From: a virus
IMG/VR virus record: IMGVR_UViG_3300037486_000465
Location: 1 to 61,643 of that record
Length of the DNA: 61,643 nucleotides
Strand: one strand, 5' to 3'
This document shows positions 9,355 to 18,407 of the stretch, piece after piece. Position 1 is the stretch's first letter. Every line of letters starts with the position of its first letter. Position numbers and translations under genes: made by a program. The notes beneath the pieces were generated by a model. That model saw nothing but the letters and a program-made list of their open reading frames with translations. It was not told the DNA's origin and did not search any database.

Positions 9355-10072
9355 ATTTTTCTACATATTTATTAAAAATTTCAACATCTTTAGGTGTACC
9401 AATTACGTGAACTTCTTCAACCTCTCGAGTTTTTACTATTAATCCATCTCTAATGAGTAGATTATATATAGGACATATATAAAATTCATTTTTATGTGTT
9501 ATCTTTTTATCTAATAATTCTTCAGCATATTTTACAAACATCTTTCCTGTTCTAAAATAATATAATCCTATTGTTGCATTATTACTTATTACTTCTTTTT
9601 CTGCTGTTTCAACCACATTTCCATTTTTTCCTAATTTAACATAACTATGAGCAGGGCAATCTGACCAATATGTTAAAAGAAAGCCATCTTCTAATTCTAT
9701 AGAAGCGGGATTAAAAACTGGCTTCCAACAAACATCTAATGTATATGTAAACAAAGGGATTTCATTATCAATATATTTTTTAGCATATAGGCATGTTTCT
9801 ACACTTCCACGTGTATCGCCATCAATAGAAATTATAACGATGTCTTCTCCAAATTTTTGTTTTAAAATTTTATCAATATTATAATTATCTATATGTTCTT
9901 TTCTTACTATAAATATTAAATTACATTCTTGTAAATTTATTGCTCCCAATGACCAATCAATTGATTGCTTATTCGCTACAGATATTAGAGGTTTAGGAGT
10001 ATCAAATCCTTGATTTAAAAATCGAGATCCTTTTCCTGCCATAGGTATTAATAAATTATACTTTTTATTCAT
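9335..10072 (-). CDS. Sugar-phosphate nucleotidyltransferase
   Basis: 245 aa. IPMAGKGSRF (9-18) followed by TPKPLI (K27) is the NTP-binding signature of the NDP-sugar pyrophosphorylase fold. It would join NTP and a phospho-sugar to give an NDP-sugar plus pyrophosphate. The length fits the short cytidylyl/uridylyl class without a C-terminal beta-helix. It overlaps the kinase gene upstream by 8 nt. With the kinase, phosphatase and transketolase halves it looks like one sugar-activation cassette. Confidence 0.8.
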   Translation of the reverse strand: MNKKYNLLIPMAGKGSRFLNQGFDTPKPLISVANKQSIDWSLGAINLQECNLIFIVRKEHIDNYNIDKILKQKFGEDIVIISIDGDTRGSVETCLYAKKYIDNEIPLFTYTLDVCWKPVFNPASIELEDGFLLTYWSDCPAHSYVKLGKNGNVVETAEKEVISNNATIGLYYFRTGKMFVKYAEELLDKKITHKNEFYICPIYNLLIRDGLIVKTREVEEVHVIGTPKDVEIFNKYVEKYDTNIA

Positions 10073-10748
10073 GTTGTTTAATTTTAATTAATTCCGTTGT
10101 ATTAATATGAGAATTTTCTATTATTTCTTTCACGTCATTATTCTTAAAAGATTCTATGATAAAGGCTGCTGCAAAAGAATCTCCTGCTCCTAAAACATTT
10201 ACATCTTCTAAATATAAATCATTTGGCAAAGCATATTCGTATGTTTCTTCACCATTACTGCAAATGCTGCCATGAGAATCATGAGCTATTACCCATCCTT
10301 TTGTTTTTTTGCCGATTTCAATTACATCATCAAACAAATCTTCTTTTGAAATAAAAAGATAATCTATCATTGACAAATAAGGCACGCAATTTTCTGGACA
10401 TTCTTTTGTAATATCTGCACTTATTATTCCACTAAGTTTATTTATAAATTCTATATCTATATTGGGTATTTGATTTATATATGCTAAATGATTCCAATCT
10501 GCTTTCATTACTCTTGGTTGTATTATTGTTTTATTCAATATTGCTCTTCCTACTTTTTCTGTTTTTTTAATATTGACAACAATTATAGCTTCTCCAATTG
10601 AAGTGGGCTGCATATTAATGAGTGTTTTTCCGTTTAATTTCATTAAACTATCCCATACATTTGCTATTCCTCCTAAAGTTTCTCTATATCCAGTATCAAA
10701 AAATATCCTATCTACCGTTAAGTGTCCATATAAATTTATTATTTTCAT
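10065..10748 (-). CDS. PfkB-family carbohydrate kinase
   Basis: 227 aa. NVLGAGDSFAAAF (catalytic base D190) is the PfkB signature 2. LGGIANVW near residue 25 is a reduced signature 1. At 227 aa it is shorter than typical ribokinases (about 300 aa), so lid elements are trimmed. It phosphorylates a sugar, probably at C1 before nucleotide activation, as the kinase half of HldE does. Placement between the nucleotidyltransferase and the phosphatase supports that reading. Confidence 0.8.
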   Translation of the reverse strand: MKIINLYGHLTVDRIFFDTGYRETLGGIANVWDSLMKLNGKTLINMQPTSIGEAIIVVNIKKTEKVGRAILNKTIIQPRVMKADWNHLAYINQIPNIDIEFINKLSGIISADITKECPENCVPYLSMIDYLFISKEDLFDDVIEIGKKTKGWVIAHDSHGSICSNGEETYEYALPNDLYLEDVNVLGAGDSFAAAFIIESFKNNDVKEIIENSHINTTELIKIKQHE

Positions 10749-10757
10749 ATAGTTTTA

Positions 10758-11315
10758 TTATTTCATTTCTTCACTTGTAATTTCATTTTTATCTAAATTA
10801 GCTACATCTTCTTCAGATGCATCTTTCAAATATCCAAACTCTTCAAACAAATCATACAATTCAACTAATACACCTTCCCCGCCTTTATTTTTTAATATAA
10901 ATTTTGCAGCCTTTTTAATTATATTAGGAGAATCTACTGTACAAAAGGTTAATTCTAATTTTTTAAACATTGATAAATCAAAATAATCATCACCAATAAA
11001 AGCTATTTCATTAATATTGCATTTGTATTTTTCAAAAAATATATCTACAAATCTACTTTTATCCAAACTTAGATCAGAATTTCTACTACAATAAAATTCT
11101 ATGTTTCTTTTAGCAGCCATCTTTTTATTAAAATTATCTCCTGATAATAAAATAATTTTAATTCCTGCTGCTGTAAATCTTTTAATTGCAGTAAAATCTT
11201 TACACATAAATCTCTTAGTTAATACATGGTGATTTTCATCATACACCTTTGTTCCATCTGTCAAAACACCATCTACATCTACTATTAATAATTTAATTTT
11301 TCCTATATTATTCAT
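10758..11315 (-). CDS. KdsC-like HAD phosphatase
   Basis: 185 aa. VDVDGVLTDG (nucleophile D13, acid D15) is the exact start of KdsC-type HAD phosphatases. LLSGDN follows, and GDDYFDLSMF (108-117) is HAD motif IV. KdsC removes phosphate from 3-deoxy-manno-octulosonate 8-phosphate; relatives act on other sugar acids. Its C-terminus (GGEGVLVELYDLF) matches the family. It probably removes a phosphate during synthesis of the activated sugar made by the neighbouring genes. Confidence 0.85.
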   Translation of the reverse strand: MNNIGKIKLLIVDVDGVLTDGTKVYDENHHVLTKRFMCKDFTAIKRFTAAGIKIILLSGDNFNKKMAAKRNIEFYCSRNSDLSLDKSRFVDIFFEKYKCNINEIAFIGDDYFDLSMFKKLELTFCTVDSPNIIKKAAKFILKNKGGEGVLVELYDLFEEFGYLKDASEEDVANLDKNEITSEEMK

Positions 11316-11794
11316 CTTGATAAATTTAAATAAACCGGCATATTATTAAATAATATTTCTTTAAAGTTATTTTCCATATCTTCATCACTAATAGGCCAAT
11401 ATTGTTTGATATTTTTAAATCCACTCATATGATCTTTATCATCAGTTGCCCAATGTGACCATCCTAACCATTCATAATCTTTTCCTCTACCACTTCCAAC
11501 TAATTTAACTGGAATTGATTCATGATCTACATAATTTCTAATAAATTCAAATGGTCTATAAATCACAAATGGCGTGATAGAATAACAAATAGGTATCTTT
11601 TTCTCCATTGCTAAACCAATTCCTATGCCTAGCATTAATTGCTCCGCGGCTCCAACATTTATAAATCTTTTTTTAAAATTATTCTTAAAATCATCAAAAA
11701 GGTTATAACCTAAATCCCCTGTCACAAGATATATATTATCATCTTCTTGCATATGTTCATATAACAATCGTATAAATGTTTTTCTTACACTCAT
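11312..11794 (-). CDS. Transketolase-like protein, pyrimidine-binding half
   Basis: 160 aa. The order LVTGDLGYN, FINVGAAEQLMLGIGIGLA and ITPF matches the pyrimidine-binding domain of transketolase; the E in GAAEQ is the residue that activates the thiamine aminopyrimidine. The third (C-terminal) transketolase domain is absent. It overlaps the partner half (11791-12426) by 4 nt, so the two subunits should assemble into one ThDP enzyme that moves a two-carbon ketol unit. Such split enzymes are known in LPS clusters. Confidence 0.82.
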   Translation of the reverse strand: MSVRKTFIRLLYEHMQEDDNIYLVTGDLGYNLFDDFKNNFKKRFINVGAAEQLMLGIGIGLAMEKKIPICYSITPFVIYRPFEFIRNYVDHESIPVKLVGSGRGKDYEWLGWSHWATDDKDHMSGFKNIKQYWPISDEDMENNFKEILFNNMPVYLNLSR

Positions 11795-12426
11795 AATAAA
11801 TTTGTTAAAATTTTCATGCCTAATTCGTATTGTTCTTTATTAATTTTAATATAATGCGCAGATAATCCACTTAAAAAGGGCAATATTTCTGTAGAAGTTC
11901 TATGAAAAATAATATTCGGTAAAAAACTTTTTAATCTTTTTTCAAGATAATCAAGATCAATAGTATCATAACATGACCATCCATTTGCGTTAACATGTAT
12001 TTCTATATTACAAATATTTTGATTTTTTATAAATGCTAATGATTCCCATATGCTTCCTTCAGCGCATTCACCATCAGAAATGGTAACATATACTTTTCTT
12101 TTTTGATCAATTAATGCTCTGCCTATTGCGATTGGCAAGCCACTGCCTAAACTACCAGTTGAACAATATATATAATTTTCTTCTTCTCGATTTGGATGTC
12201 CCCCGTGTCTACGTACTAAATCATCTGCATTAATATTATAATATTTTTCTAATGTAGCATATAATGCATATGCTGCATGCCCATTAGATAAAATAAAAAT
12301 ATCGTTTTCTTTTTTATTTTTAAAAATTTCGTCAATTATATCTATACAACTAAAACAACTCCCTACATGTTCTTCATTATGATCATATAAAAGTTTAAGT
12401 AATCTAGCCTTTAAGTTAAATTCCAT
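11791..12426 (-). CDS. Transketolase-like protein, ThDP diphosphate-binding half
   Basis: 211 aa. LSNGHAAYALY (H50), HGGHP and the ThDP motif SDGE at 117-120, with NAN around residue 148, give the GDG-x(25-30)-N pattern; the first G is replaced by S. Partner of the protein encoded at 11312. The pair could make a C7 or C8 ketose or branch a keto-sugar for the activated sugar pathway. That product is inference. Confidence 0.82.
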   Translation of the reverse strand: MEFNLKARLLKLLYDHNEEHVGSCFSCIDIIDEIFKNKKENDIFILSNGHAAYALYATLEKYYNINADDLVRRHGGHPNREEENYIYCSTGSLGSGLPIAIGRALIDQKRKVYVTISDGECAEGSIWESLAFIKNQNICNIEIHVNANGWSCYDTIDLDYLEKRLKSFLPNIIFHRTSTEILPFLSGLSAHYIKINKEQYELGMKILTNLL

Positions 12427-12428
12427 AA

Positions 12429-13298
12429 TTATTTTTTAAGTATTTCTATAAGCCAATTTTCAAATCCATCTATATTATTTGCATTACGTTCTCGCTGTTC
12501 ATCTGTAAATATTGGTTGTGTATACATTTGCATATATAAATTATTATCGACTTCCATTTTTTTTATTAAATTTATTGCTTCATTTATACCAAGTTTCATA
12601 GTGTTTATAAAAGCGTTAGTATTCCAATCTTTTCCAACGTCAGGATCTCCCCAATATATTGGAATACTACCTACTAAAAAAGCGTCCATTAATTTTTCGG
12701 TAGTATATCCTGGATAAGAATTATTTTCGAATGTAATAGAATATTTGTGCTTATTTTGCTGAAAAAATTCATCCTTTGCTTCTCTCCAGTATTTTCCGTG
12801 TGAAGCTTTAATTAAACTAAAATCATTTGTTTTAAATTTTCCATACGAATGAATTTTTCCTAATGATTGCATATTTAATTTTTCATAAAATGCATTTCTA
12901 AAAAAATTATTCGGATTTGATACTATAAAAGAACAAAATCTGTCAAATTTTTCATAATTAAGACGATGACTAAATACTCTTTCTCGTAATTTTGGCCACA
13001 ATAAACAATAAATTTGCCATAACGGAAGTCTATAGTTAGTTTCGCTTTGAGGATCAAAACTAATACTATAATTACTTGCAAACTGTGAAGACCTCCAATT
13101 TTCTGCTAATATTAAAACCTTTTTGCATTTATATTTCGGAGTTTCTTGCATTCTATTGAAAATAGAATGAAATATAACATCAGGGTTGTGATTGTTATAC
13201 TCAACATCGAAATATTTTTTAAGAATAGGAGAAATAAAATCTTCTAAATTCCACTCTGGCCAAAAATCTGCAAAGGCTATACATAATTTATCCATCAA
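12429..13298 (-). CDS. GT10 alpha-1,3/4-fucosyltransferase
   Basis: 289 aa. FENNSYPGYTTEK (190-202) and IPIYWGDPD (212-220) are the GT10 signature for GDP-fucose binding. The protein lacks a membrane anchor and has the short length of bacterial FucTs. It uses GDP-L-fucose, for which the phage also carries synthesis genes at 45524 (gmd) and 47042 (fcl), on the other strand. The set therefore predicts that the phage directs fucosylation of a surface or virion glycan. Confidence 0.88.
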   Translation of the reverse strand: MMDKLCIAFADFWPEWNLEDFISPILKKYFDVEYNNHNPDVIFHSIFNRMQETPKYKCKKVLILAENWRSSQFASNYSISFDPQSETNYRLPLWQIYCLLWPKLRERVFSHRLNYEKFDRFCSFIVSNPNNFFRNAFYEKLNMQSLGKIHSYGKFKTNDFSLIKASHGKYWREAKDEFFQQNKHKYSITFENNSYPGYTTEKLMDAFLVGSIPIYWGDPDVGKDWNTNAFINTMKLGINEAINLIKKMEVDNNLYMQMYTQPIFTDEQRERNANNIDGFENWLIEILKK

Positions 13299-13819
13299 GT
13301 TATTCTTTTAAGTATTGTTAATCCATTATTATTGATAAATGTTTGATGTATTTTCCAATTACTGTTTATTGCTAAAAACACATTTATAGCTGGGCCCAAT
13401 TGAAAACGACATGAATAAGTATCATGTAATATAATATATTTTTTGGCTTTTGATCCTAATTTACTTAATTCTTTATTAAGTTGTTCCATTGTATGTAAAG
13501 TATCTATAAAAAGTAAATCGGTTTCTTCTAATGAAATTTTAAGATCATCCCCTAAAATAAATTTAAAATCGACATTTATTTCTTTAGCAGCATCATATAC
13601 TTCTTGCAAATTTCCATCAAAGGTTTCGGGATATACTATATCTACTGAAACTAATTTTTTGGGTTTTGCTGCTAAAAATGCCCAAGTAGAAACAATTCCT
13701 CGTACACCCAATTCAGTAACATGCTCGCATTCTTTGGCATACTTTTTAAGTATAGGCATATGTTCATTTATATCGCTCGATAAAGTGCAAAAATATTCGT
13801 ATTTTTCTTGTGCAATCAT
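13295..13819 (-). CDS. Class I SAM-dependent methyltransferase
   Basis: 174 aa. VTELGVRG (34-41) is SAM motif I and VSVDI the ribose-binding strand. LLFIDTLHTMEQL and YIILHDT match the Methyltransf_24/CmcI-like group. Likely a sugar O-methyltransferase. The protein is short but the core fold is complete. It overlaps the GT10 gene by 4 nt. Confidence 0.7.
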   Translation of the reverse strand: MIAQEKYEYFCTLSSDINEHMPILKKYAKECEHVTELGVRGIVSTWAFLAAKPKKLVSVDIVYPETFDGNLQEVYDAAKEINVDFKFILGDDLKISLEETDLLFIDTLHTMEQLNKELSKLGSKAKKYIILHDTYSCRFQLGPAINVFLAINSNWKIHQTFINNNGLTILKRIT

Positions 13820-13829
13820 TGTAACTTAA

Positions 13830-14582
13830 TTATTTGTAAAATATGTTATATAAATATTCCATTTTTTCAGTATCATTTCTGAATCTGGGATTCATTAATA
13901 AAAAATTTTGTGTAAGATTTGTAAAATTTAATTGTTCTGTTTTACATCTAAAAAATATGTATTTTTCTAAAATACTTTTTGGCGTATTTTTTAAAAAATC
14001 TAAATTATAATCAACAAAAGGAATGTGTGGTACTTTTTCTGTCATTAAAACGTCAGAACGTTGGAAATATAATCCTATATCAAAATCATCGCCATATCCG
14101 CTGTATTTAATTTCATTTTTATTACTAACAATATTTTCAATCATATCTCTTGAATACATCATAGCAGTGCCTGAAGGATATTTTACTTGTTTAGTTTTAA
14201 AATATAATTCTTCGTTAGGTTTTAAATTTATAATTATTTCATGACCTGCATAGTAATTTTTTCTGGGCTTATCTTCTAAATATTTGTATAAAGCATCTAA
14301 GCGAACAAATGTACTAGCATTTGGCCTAATAAGATAATCAAATTCAAAATTTTTTAAACAGAATTCAAAGGCCTTTATAGTTTTTGTTAATAAATTTGTG
14401 TCATCTTCAGATAAATGTAATTCATTATCAATCATTTCTTCTTTAGAATAACCTCCAAAATATGCAAATACTTTAATATTTGGAATATTTAAAGATCCCC
14501 AAGTTTTAAATGCACCTTTAATTATCGAAGGAAAAGAATTATTTTTTGATGCTAAAATAGGCAGTATAAGTTTCATTTCCAA
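13830..14582 (-). CDS. Putative glycosyltransferase
   Basis: 250 aa. The start resembles LILPILASKNN followed by FKTWG. FDYLIRPNASTFVRLDAL resembles the R-T-N-x-S-T-F segment of fringe-like or core-GlcNAc-like transferases. GYGDDFDIGL could be the catalytic acidic motif. No membrane segment. Overlaps the epimerase gene by 10 nt. Donor unknown. Confidence 0.55.
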   Translation of the reverse strand: MEMKLILPILASKNNSFPSIIKGAFKTWGSLNIPNIKVFAYFGGYSKEEMIDNELHLSEDDTNLLTKTIKAFEFCLKNFEFDYLIRPNASTFVRLDALYKYLEDKPRKNYYAGHEIIINLKPNEELYFKTKQVKYPSGTAMMYSRDMIENIVSNKNEIKYSGYGDDFDIGLYFQRSDVLMTEKVPHIPFVDYNLDFLKNTPKSILEKYIFFRCKTEQLNFTNLTQNFLLMNPRFRNDTEKMEYLYNIFYK

Positions 14583-15565
14583 TAGCTATATAAGTTTTTA
14601 TCAATTTCATAATCCATATTTTTTACTTTTCTTTGTGGTTGTTCTTTTGCCCACAAAAACATTTTTTCTAAAAGATCGTATACGTTTGTATTATCTTTAA
14701 ATCCTAACATTTTTTTTGCCTTTGAATGATCTGAATAAGCAAATTTAACTTCATGACGAGGTTCTGCGTGTTTAATATCGCAATCATACCCATGTTGTTT
14801 AACAACACTTTTAAGAATATCTGCAATTTCATTTAATTTATATTCTTTATCTGCGCCAATATTAAAAGTTTCATTATTAAAGTCATTCATCAATGTTTCA
14901 AGGGGTTCCATATAATAATATATGTCAGAAAAAGCCCTTTTTTGTAATCCATCTCCATAAATTAATATGGGCTTATTATTTAAAACATTATAAATCCATA
15001 TGCCTATGACGTTTCTATATCGATCCCATATGTTTTGATATACTCCTATAATATTATGCGGACGAACAATAGTATAATTTAATCCGAATTGTTCATGCGC
15101 ACATCTTAAATCACTTTCAACTGCATTTTTTGCAATTCCATAGGGGTCAATTGGTTTAAGCTCATCATCTTCTTTAAACGGTGGTTTTCCTATTCCGTAT
15201 ACAGACATAGAAGAAGTAAATATTATTTTTTTAACATCATATTTAATACAATTATTAATAATATTGGCTGATCCTAAGATATTATTAGTATAATTATATT
15301 TCCTAATAAACGGAGAAAGACATTCTGCTGCATATGCAGCAAAATGATAAACAATATCTGGATGATGTTTTTCAAAAATATTTGTCAAATCATTAACAAT
15401 ATCTGAAGTATATAAATTTTGATTATTTATTATTCTATTATCTACATATTCTATGTATCCACCCGACAAATTATCAATTCCTAACACTTCATATCTTTTA
15501 TCTACTAAATATTTAGAAAAATTTGCGCCAATTAAACCAGCAATGCCTGTAATTAAAATTTTCAT
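14573..15565 (-). CDS. NAD-dependent sugar epimerase (GalE-like SDR)
   Basis: 330 aa, normal length for the family. GIAGLIG (7-13) is the Rossmann glycine motif. TSSMSVYG (117-124) and PYGIAK (Y142, K146) make the extended-SDR catalytic Ser-Tyr-Lys set. The C-terminus has the usual FNIGADKEY segment. It most likely epimerises or reduces an NDP-sugar at C4. Substrate cannot be told from this; UDP-hexose is the default. Confidence 0.85.
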   Translation of the reverse strand: MKILITGIAGLIGANFSKYLVDKRYEVLGIDNLSGGYIEYVDNRIINNQNLYTSDIVNDLTNIFEKHHPDIVYHFAAYAAECLSPFIRKYNYTNNILGSANIINNCIKYDVKKIIFTSSMSVYGIGKPPFKEDDELKPIDPYGIAKNAVESDLRCAHEQFGLNYTIVRPHNIIGVYQNIWDRYRNVIGIWIYNVLNNKPILIYGDGLQKRAFSDIYYYMEPLETLMNDFNNETFNIGADKEYKLNEIADILKSVVKQHGYDCDIKHAEPRHEVKFAYSDHSKAKKMLGFKDNTNVYDLLEKMFLWAKEQPQRKVKNMDYEIDKNLYSYWK

Positions 15566-15580
15566 AAAATTATAATATTT

Positions 15581-16306
15581 TTATATTATATTTCTATTTA
15601 AAGTATTAGTTTTATTTAATTTAGCTTTTAATTTATCTAAATTCATCGTAACATCATAAGGTCTTTCAAATTTATGATCATCTAATATAGGGATACAATC
15701 TTTTTGAGTTTCTTTTGCTAAATCGTATAATGTTTTAATTTCTGTTCCTACATTATAAACTCCACAAGCATCCAACATTATTAATTGAATAATTAGATCA
15801 GCGATAACTTCTACGTAATCTAAATTACTAATTAAATCTATCCAGCCGGTTTTCCATGGAAACGGACGGGGTTTAAAAGAGTTTCTTGCTATTAAATATT
15901 TTTTTGATATAGCCTGTATATATCCATCAGACAACAATTTTGTATATGTATACCAGTTATTAATATGTACAGGAACATCATCTTCACTTGCGCAAGATTT
16001 AGAATTTCCGTAAATATAATCTGTACTTATATGAACTAATTTTTTATCAAATGTATTGCATAAATCAGCTAAATAAATTACGCCCAAATAATTTATATTC
16101 CAATGACGTTCTTTAGTATTATCAATAGTATTAGTATATCCAATACAATTAATTATTGTATCATAATCATCTTTCATTATAAAATCTGCATATGACGCAG
16201 GAGAAAGAAAATCTATATTATTTTTTTTTCTACTTATGTAATCCCAGGAGGTTTGTTTAACTATTTCTGTTCCCAACAAGCCATCACCTAATATTAAAGG
16301 TTTCAT
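15581..16306 (-). CDS. RmlD-like NDP-4-keto-sugar reductase (SDR)
   Basis: 241 aa. ILGDGLLG (5-12) is the NAD(P) loop. HISTDYIYG (92-100) and WYTYTK (Y119, K123) match the RmlD/dTDP-4-dehydrorhamnose reductase pattern. It is shorter than RmlD (about 290 aa), with a reduced C-terminal substrate domain. It could reduce the 4-keto group made in the pathway that includes the RfbH-like dehydrase, which it overlaps by 4 nt. Confidence 0.75.
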   Translation of the reverse strand: MKPLILGDGLLGTEIVKQTSWDYISRKKNNIDFLSPASYADFIMKDDYDTIINCIGYTNTIDNTKERHWNINYLGVIYLADLCNTFDKKLVHISTDYIYGNSKSCASEDDVPVHINNWYTYTKLLSDGYIQAISKKYLIARNSFKPRPFPWKTGWIDLISNLDYVEVIADLIIQLIMLDACGVYNVGTEIKTLYDLAKETQKDCIPILDDHKFERPYDVTMNLDKLKAKLNKTNTLNRNII

Positions 16307-17592
16307 AATTGAATGTTTTTTGTAATGTTGTCAATATATTCAAATGTTTTTTCTGTATAATTTGGAGAACACCCCAAGAAAAATACTTTCTCTAAAACTT
16401 GGTTAGAATTAGGATATTTTTCCCAATCATCTAAATTTTTATAAGCTGGATGCAACAAGATATTTCCTGCAAAATAATTTCTTGTTTGTATTTTATTTTT
16501 TTCTAGTTGTTCAACTAAACTTACCTTTATATTTTTAGATTTGCATATAATTGGTATTCCAAACCAAGATACAAAGGAACCTTCATTTTCATCTATAACT
16601 CTAATTCCTTTTAAATTTTTTTCTAAAATATTTTGTATTATTTTTTTGTGTCTAATTCTTCTTTCAATAATATTTTCAACTTTATCTAATTGGCATAATC
16701 CGATTGCGCCCTGAAAATCCATTGGTTTTAAATTATATCCAACATTTGTAAAAATATATTTATGATCTAATAAAATATCTTGTTCTGGAAGCCATTTACT
16801 AAATCTTTTTTTGCAAGATCCATTAGATAATAAATTTTCAACACCAACACATGTACAATCTCTGCCCCATGTTGCCATACTTTTAGCAATCTTAATAATT
16901 TCATATACATTTGAAGAAATCATTCCGCCTTCTCCTGTTGTAATATGGTGAGCAGGATAGAATGAACAGCTAGATGCAATTGAATATTCAGATAAATATC
17001 TATCTTTCCATTTTGATCCCAAACTATCACAATTATCCAATATTAATTCAATATTATATTTACGACACAGACTTAATAAAAAATCGATATCAGGTGGATT
17101 TCCTAATACAGGAGAAACAAAAATACCTTTAGTTTTTTCAGTTATTTTAGCCCCAATATCATATATATTGAAATTTAAAGTTTCAAATTCTATATCAATA
17201 AAAACTGGCTTTAAATTGTTTATAGTTATTGCTGATAATGTTGTTGGAAATCCCACAGCAGATAAAATTATTTCATCATTATCATTCCAATTAAAATATT
17301 TTTTAAGAGCAGCTATCATAATTAAATTAGCAGAACTGCCAGAATTAACCATAACAGAATAATCTAATTTAAATTTTTTAGAAAAAGCTTTTTCAAAATC
17401 ATGAACACTCGTTCCGCTTGAAAACCAATTTCCTAATATTAAAGATTCTATTATAGTATATAATTCTTTTTCATCATAATATGGACCAGAATAATACACA
17501 TTATCATCGCTTAAATGCATGAATTTTGGAATTTTTCCATAAATTCTATTCATATTAATTAAAAAGTCAGTTATATAAGCAGAAGGTTCCAT
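16303..17592 (-). CDS. rfbH: RfbH-type CDP-4-keto-6-deoxyglucose-3-dehydrase (E1)
   Basis: 429 aa of the DegT/DnrJ/EryC1 aminotransferase fold. In SFYPAHHITTGEGG (210-223) the usual PLP lysine is replaced by His, the mark of E1/ColD-type dehydrases, which use PMP to remove the C3 hydroxyl. Cysteines C188, C246, C248 and C260 give C-x57-C-x1-C-x11-C. The characterised E1 [2Fe-2S] site is C-x57-C-x1-C-x7-C, so three of the four spacings match. This points to the CDP-linked, iron-sulfur E1 rather than ColD, and to a 3,6-dideoxyhexose. No E3 reductase or CDP-glucose 4,6-dehydratase is seen nearby, so the host may supply them. Confidence 0.85.
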   Translation of the reverse strand: MEPSAYITDFLINMNRIYGKIPKFMHLSDDNVYYSGPYYDEKELYTIIESLILGNWFSSGTSVHDFEKAFSKKFKLDYSVMVNSGSSANLIMIAALKKYFNWNDNDEIILSAVGFPTTLSAITINNLKPVFIDIEFETLNFNIYDIGAKITEKTKGIFVSPVLGNPPDIDFLLSLCRKYNIELILDNCDSLGSKWKDRYLSEYSIASSCSFYPAHHITTGEGGMISSNVYEIIKIAKSMATWGRDCTCVGVENLLSNGSCKKRFSKWLPEQDILLDHKYIFTNVGYNLKPMDFQGAIGLCQLDKVENIIERRIRHKKIIQNILEKNLKGIRVIDENEGSFVSWFGIPIICKSKNIKVSLVEQLEKNKIQTRNYFAGNILLHPAYKNLDDWEKYPNSNQVLEKVFFLGCSPNYTEKTFEYIDNITKNIQL

Positions 17593-17600
17593 AAATTTAT

Positions 17601-18407
17601 TTAATCATTTTTATATTCTTTTCTAACTTTAAGATTTTTTTTCCATGTTGCTTCAAGCATAATAGGATCTACATCATATAATTTAAAGTGATAAATCATT
17701 GCATTAACATCTTTTGGGAAACATGCGCCGCCAAAACCAAAATCTCCGTCAGGCCCAGGAACTGCCCAATGAGTTTTTCCAAGTCTTTTATCAAGCATCG
17801 TATATTTCGCAACTTCATCATAATCAATCTCAGCTTCTTTACAAAATTCGTAAATTTCATTAGCGTAACTTACTTTCATTGCTAAAAATGTATTTGCTAC
17901 ATATTTAACCATTTCAGCAATTCTATTAGTAGTATATACAATTTTAACCTTTGGAAATAATACTTTATAAAGTTTCCCCACTAATTTTGCATATGTTTTA
18001 ATTCCTCCTATTATTATTCTATCTTGATTAGCAAAATCTTCAACTGCGTTAGCAGCAGTTAAAAATTCAGGATTAAAGCATATATAAACGTTTGAAGTTA
18101 TAACATTCCATGAATCAGTTTTGCCAGGAGGAATAGTTGATTTTAAAATAATAATTTTTAATGATTTTGCTATATATGATATTTCTCGCAATACATCTTC
18201 AACTATAAATGTATTACATTTTCCTTCATCTCCCATCGGTGTAGGAAGACAAAGAAAAATAAATTCGCATTGATCTACAACTTCTTTAAATGTTGAATTA
18301 CATTTATCTTTGATTAAATCATATGTTAAAACTTCATATGCTTCTTTAAATTTCTGGTATACTGCGTTTCCTACAAAACCTTGACCAATTATTCCTATTT
18401 TTTCCAT
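17601..18407 (-). CDS. UDP-glucose/GDP-mannose dehydrogenase, short form
   Basis: 268 aa. GQGFVG (8-13) is the NAD loop, and LCLPTPM, LKSTIPPG and FNPEFLTAANA follow. GFGGACFPKD carries the catalytic Cys C229. The N-terminal NAD domain and the central dimer domain are present. The C-terminal UDP-binding domain of full enzymes (about 400-450 aa) is missing, yet the frame ends naturally. Converts a UDP-hexose to a uronic acid if active. Could be a truncated remnant or work with another protein. Confidence 0.82.
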   Translation of the reverse strand: MEKIGIIGQGFVGNAVYQKFKEAYEVLTYDLIKDKCNSTFKEVVDQCEFIFLCLPTPMGDEGKCNTFIVEDVLREISYIAKSLKIIILKSTIPPGKTDSWNVITSNVYICFNPEFLTAANAVEDFANQDRIIIGGIKTYAKLVGKLYKVLFPKVKIVYTTNRIAEMVKYVANTFLAMKVSYANEIYEFCKEAEIDYDEVAKYTMLDKRLGKTHWAVPGPDGDFGFGGACFPKDVNAMIYHFKLYDVDPIMLEATWKKNLKVRKEYKND

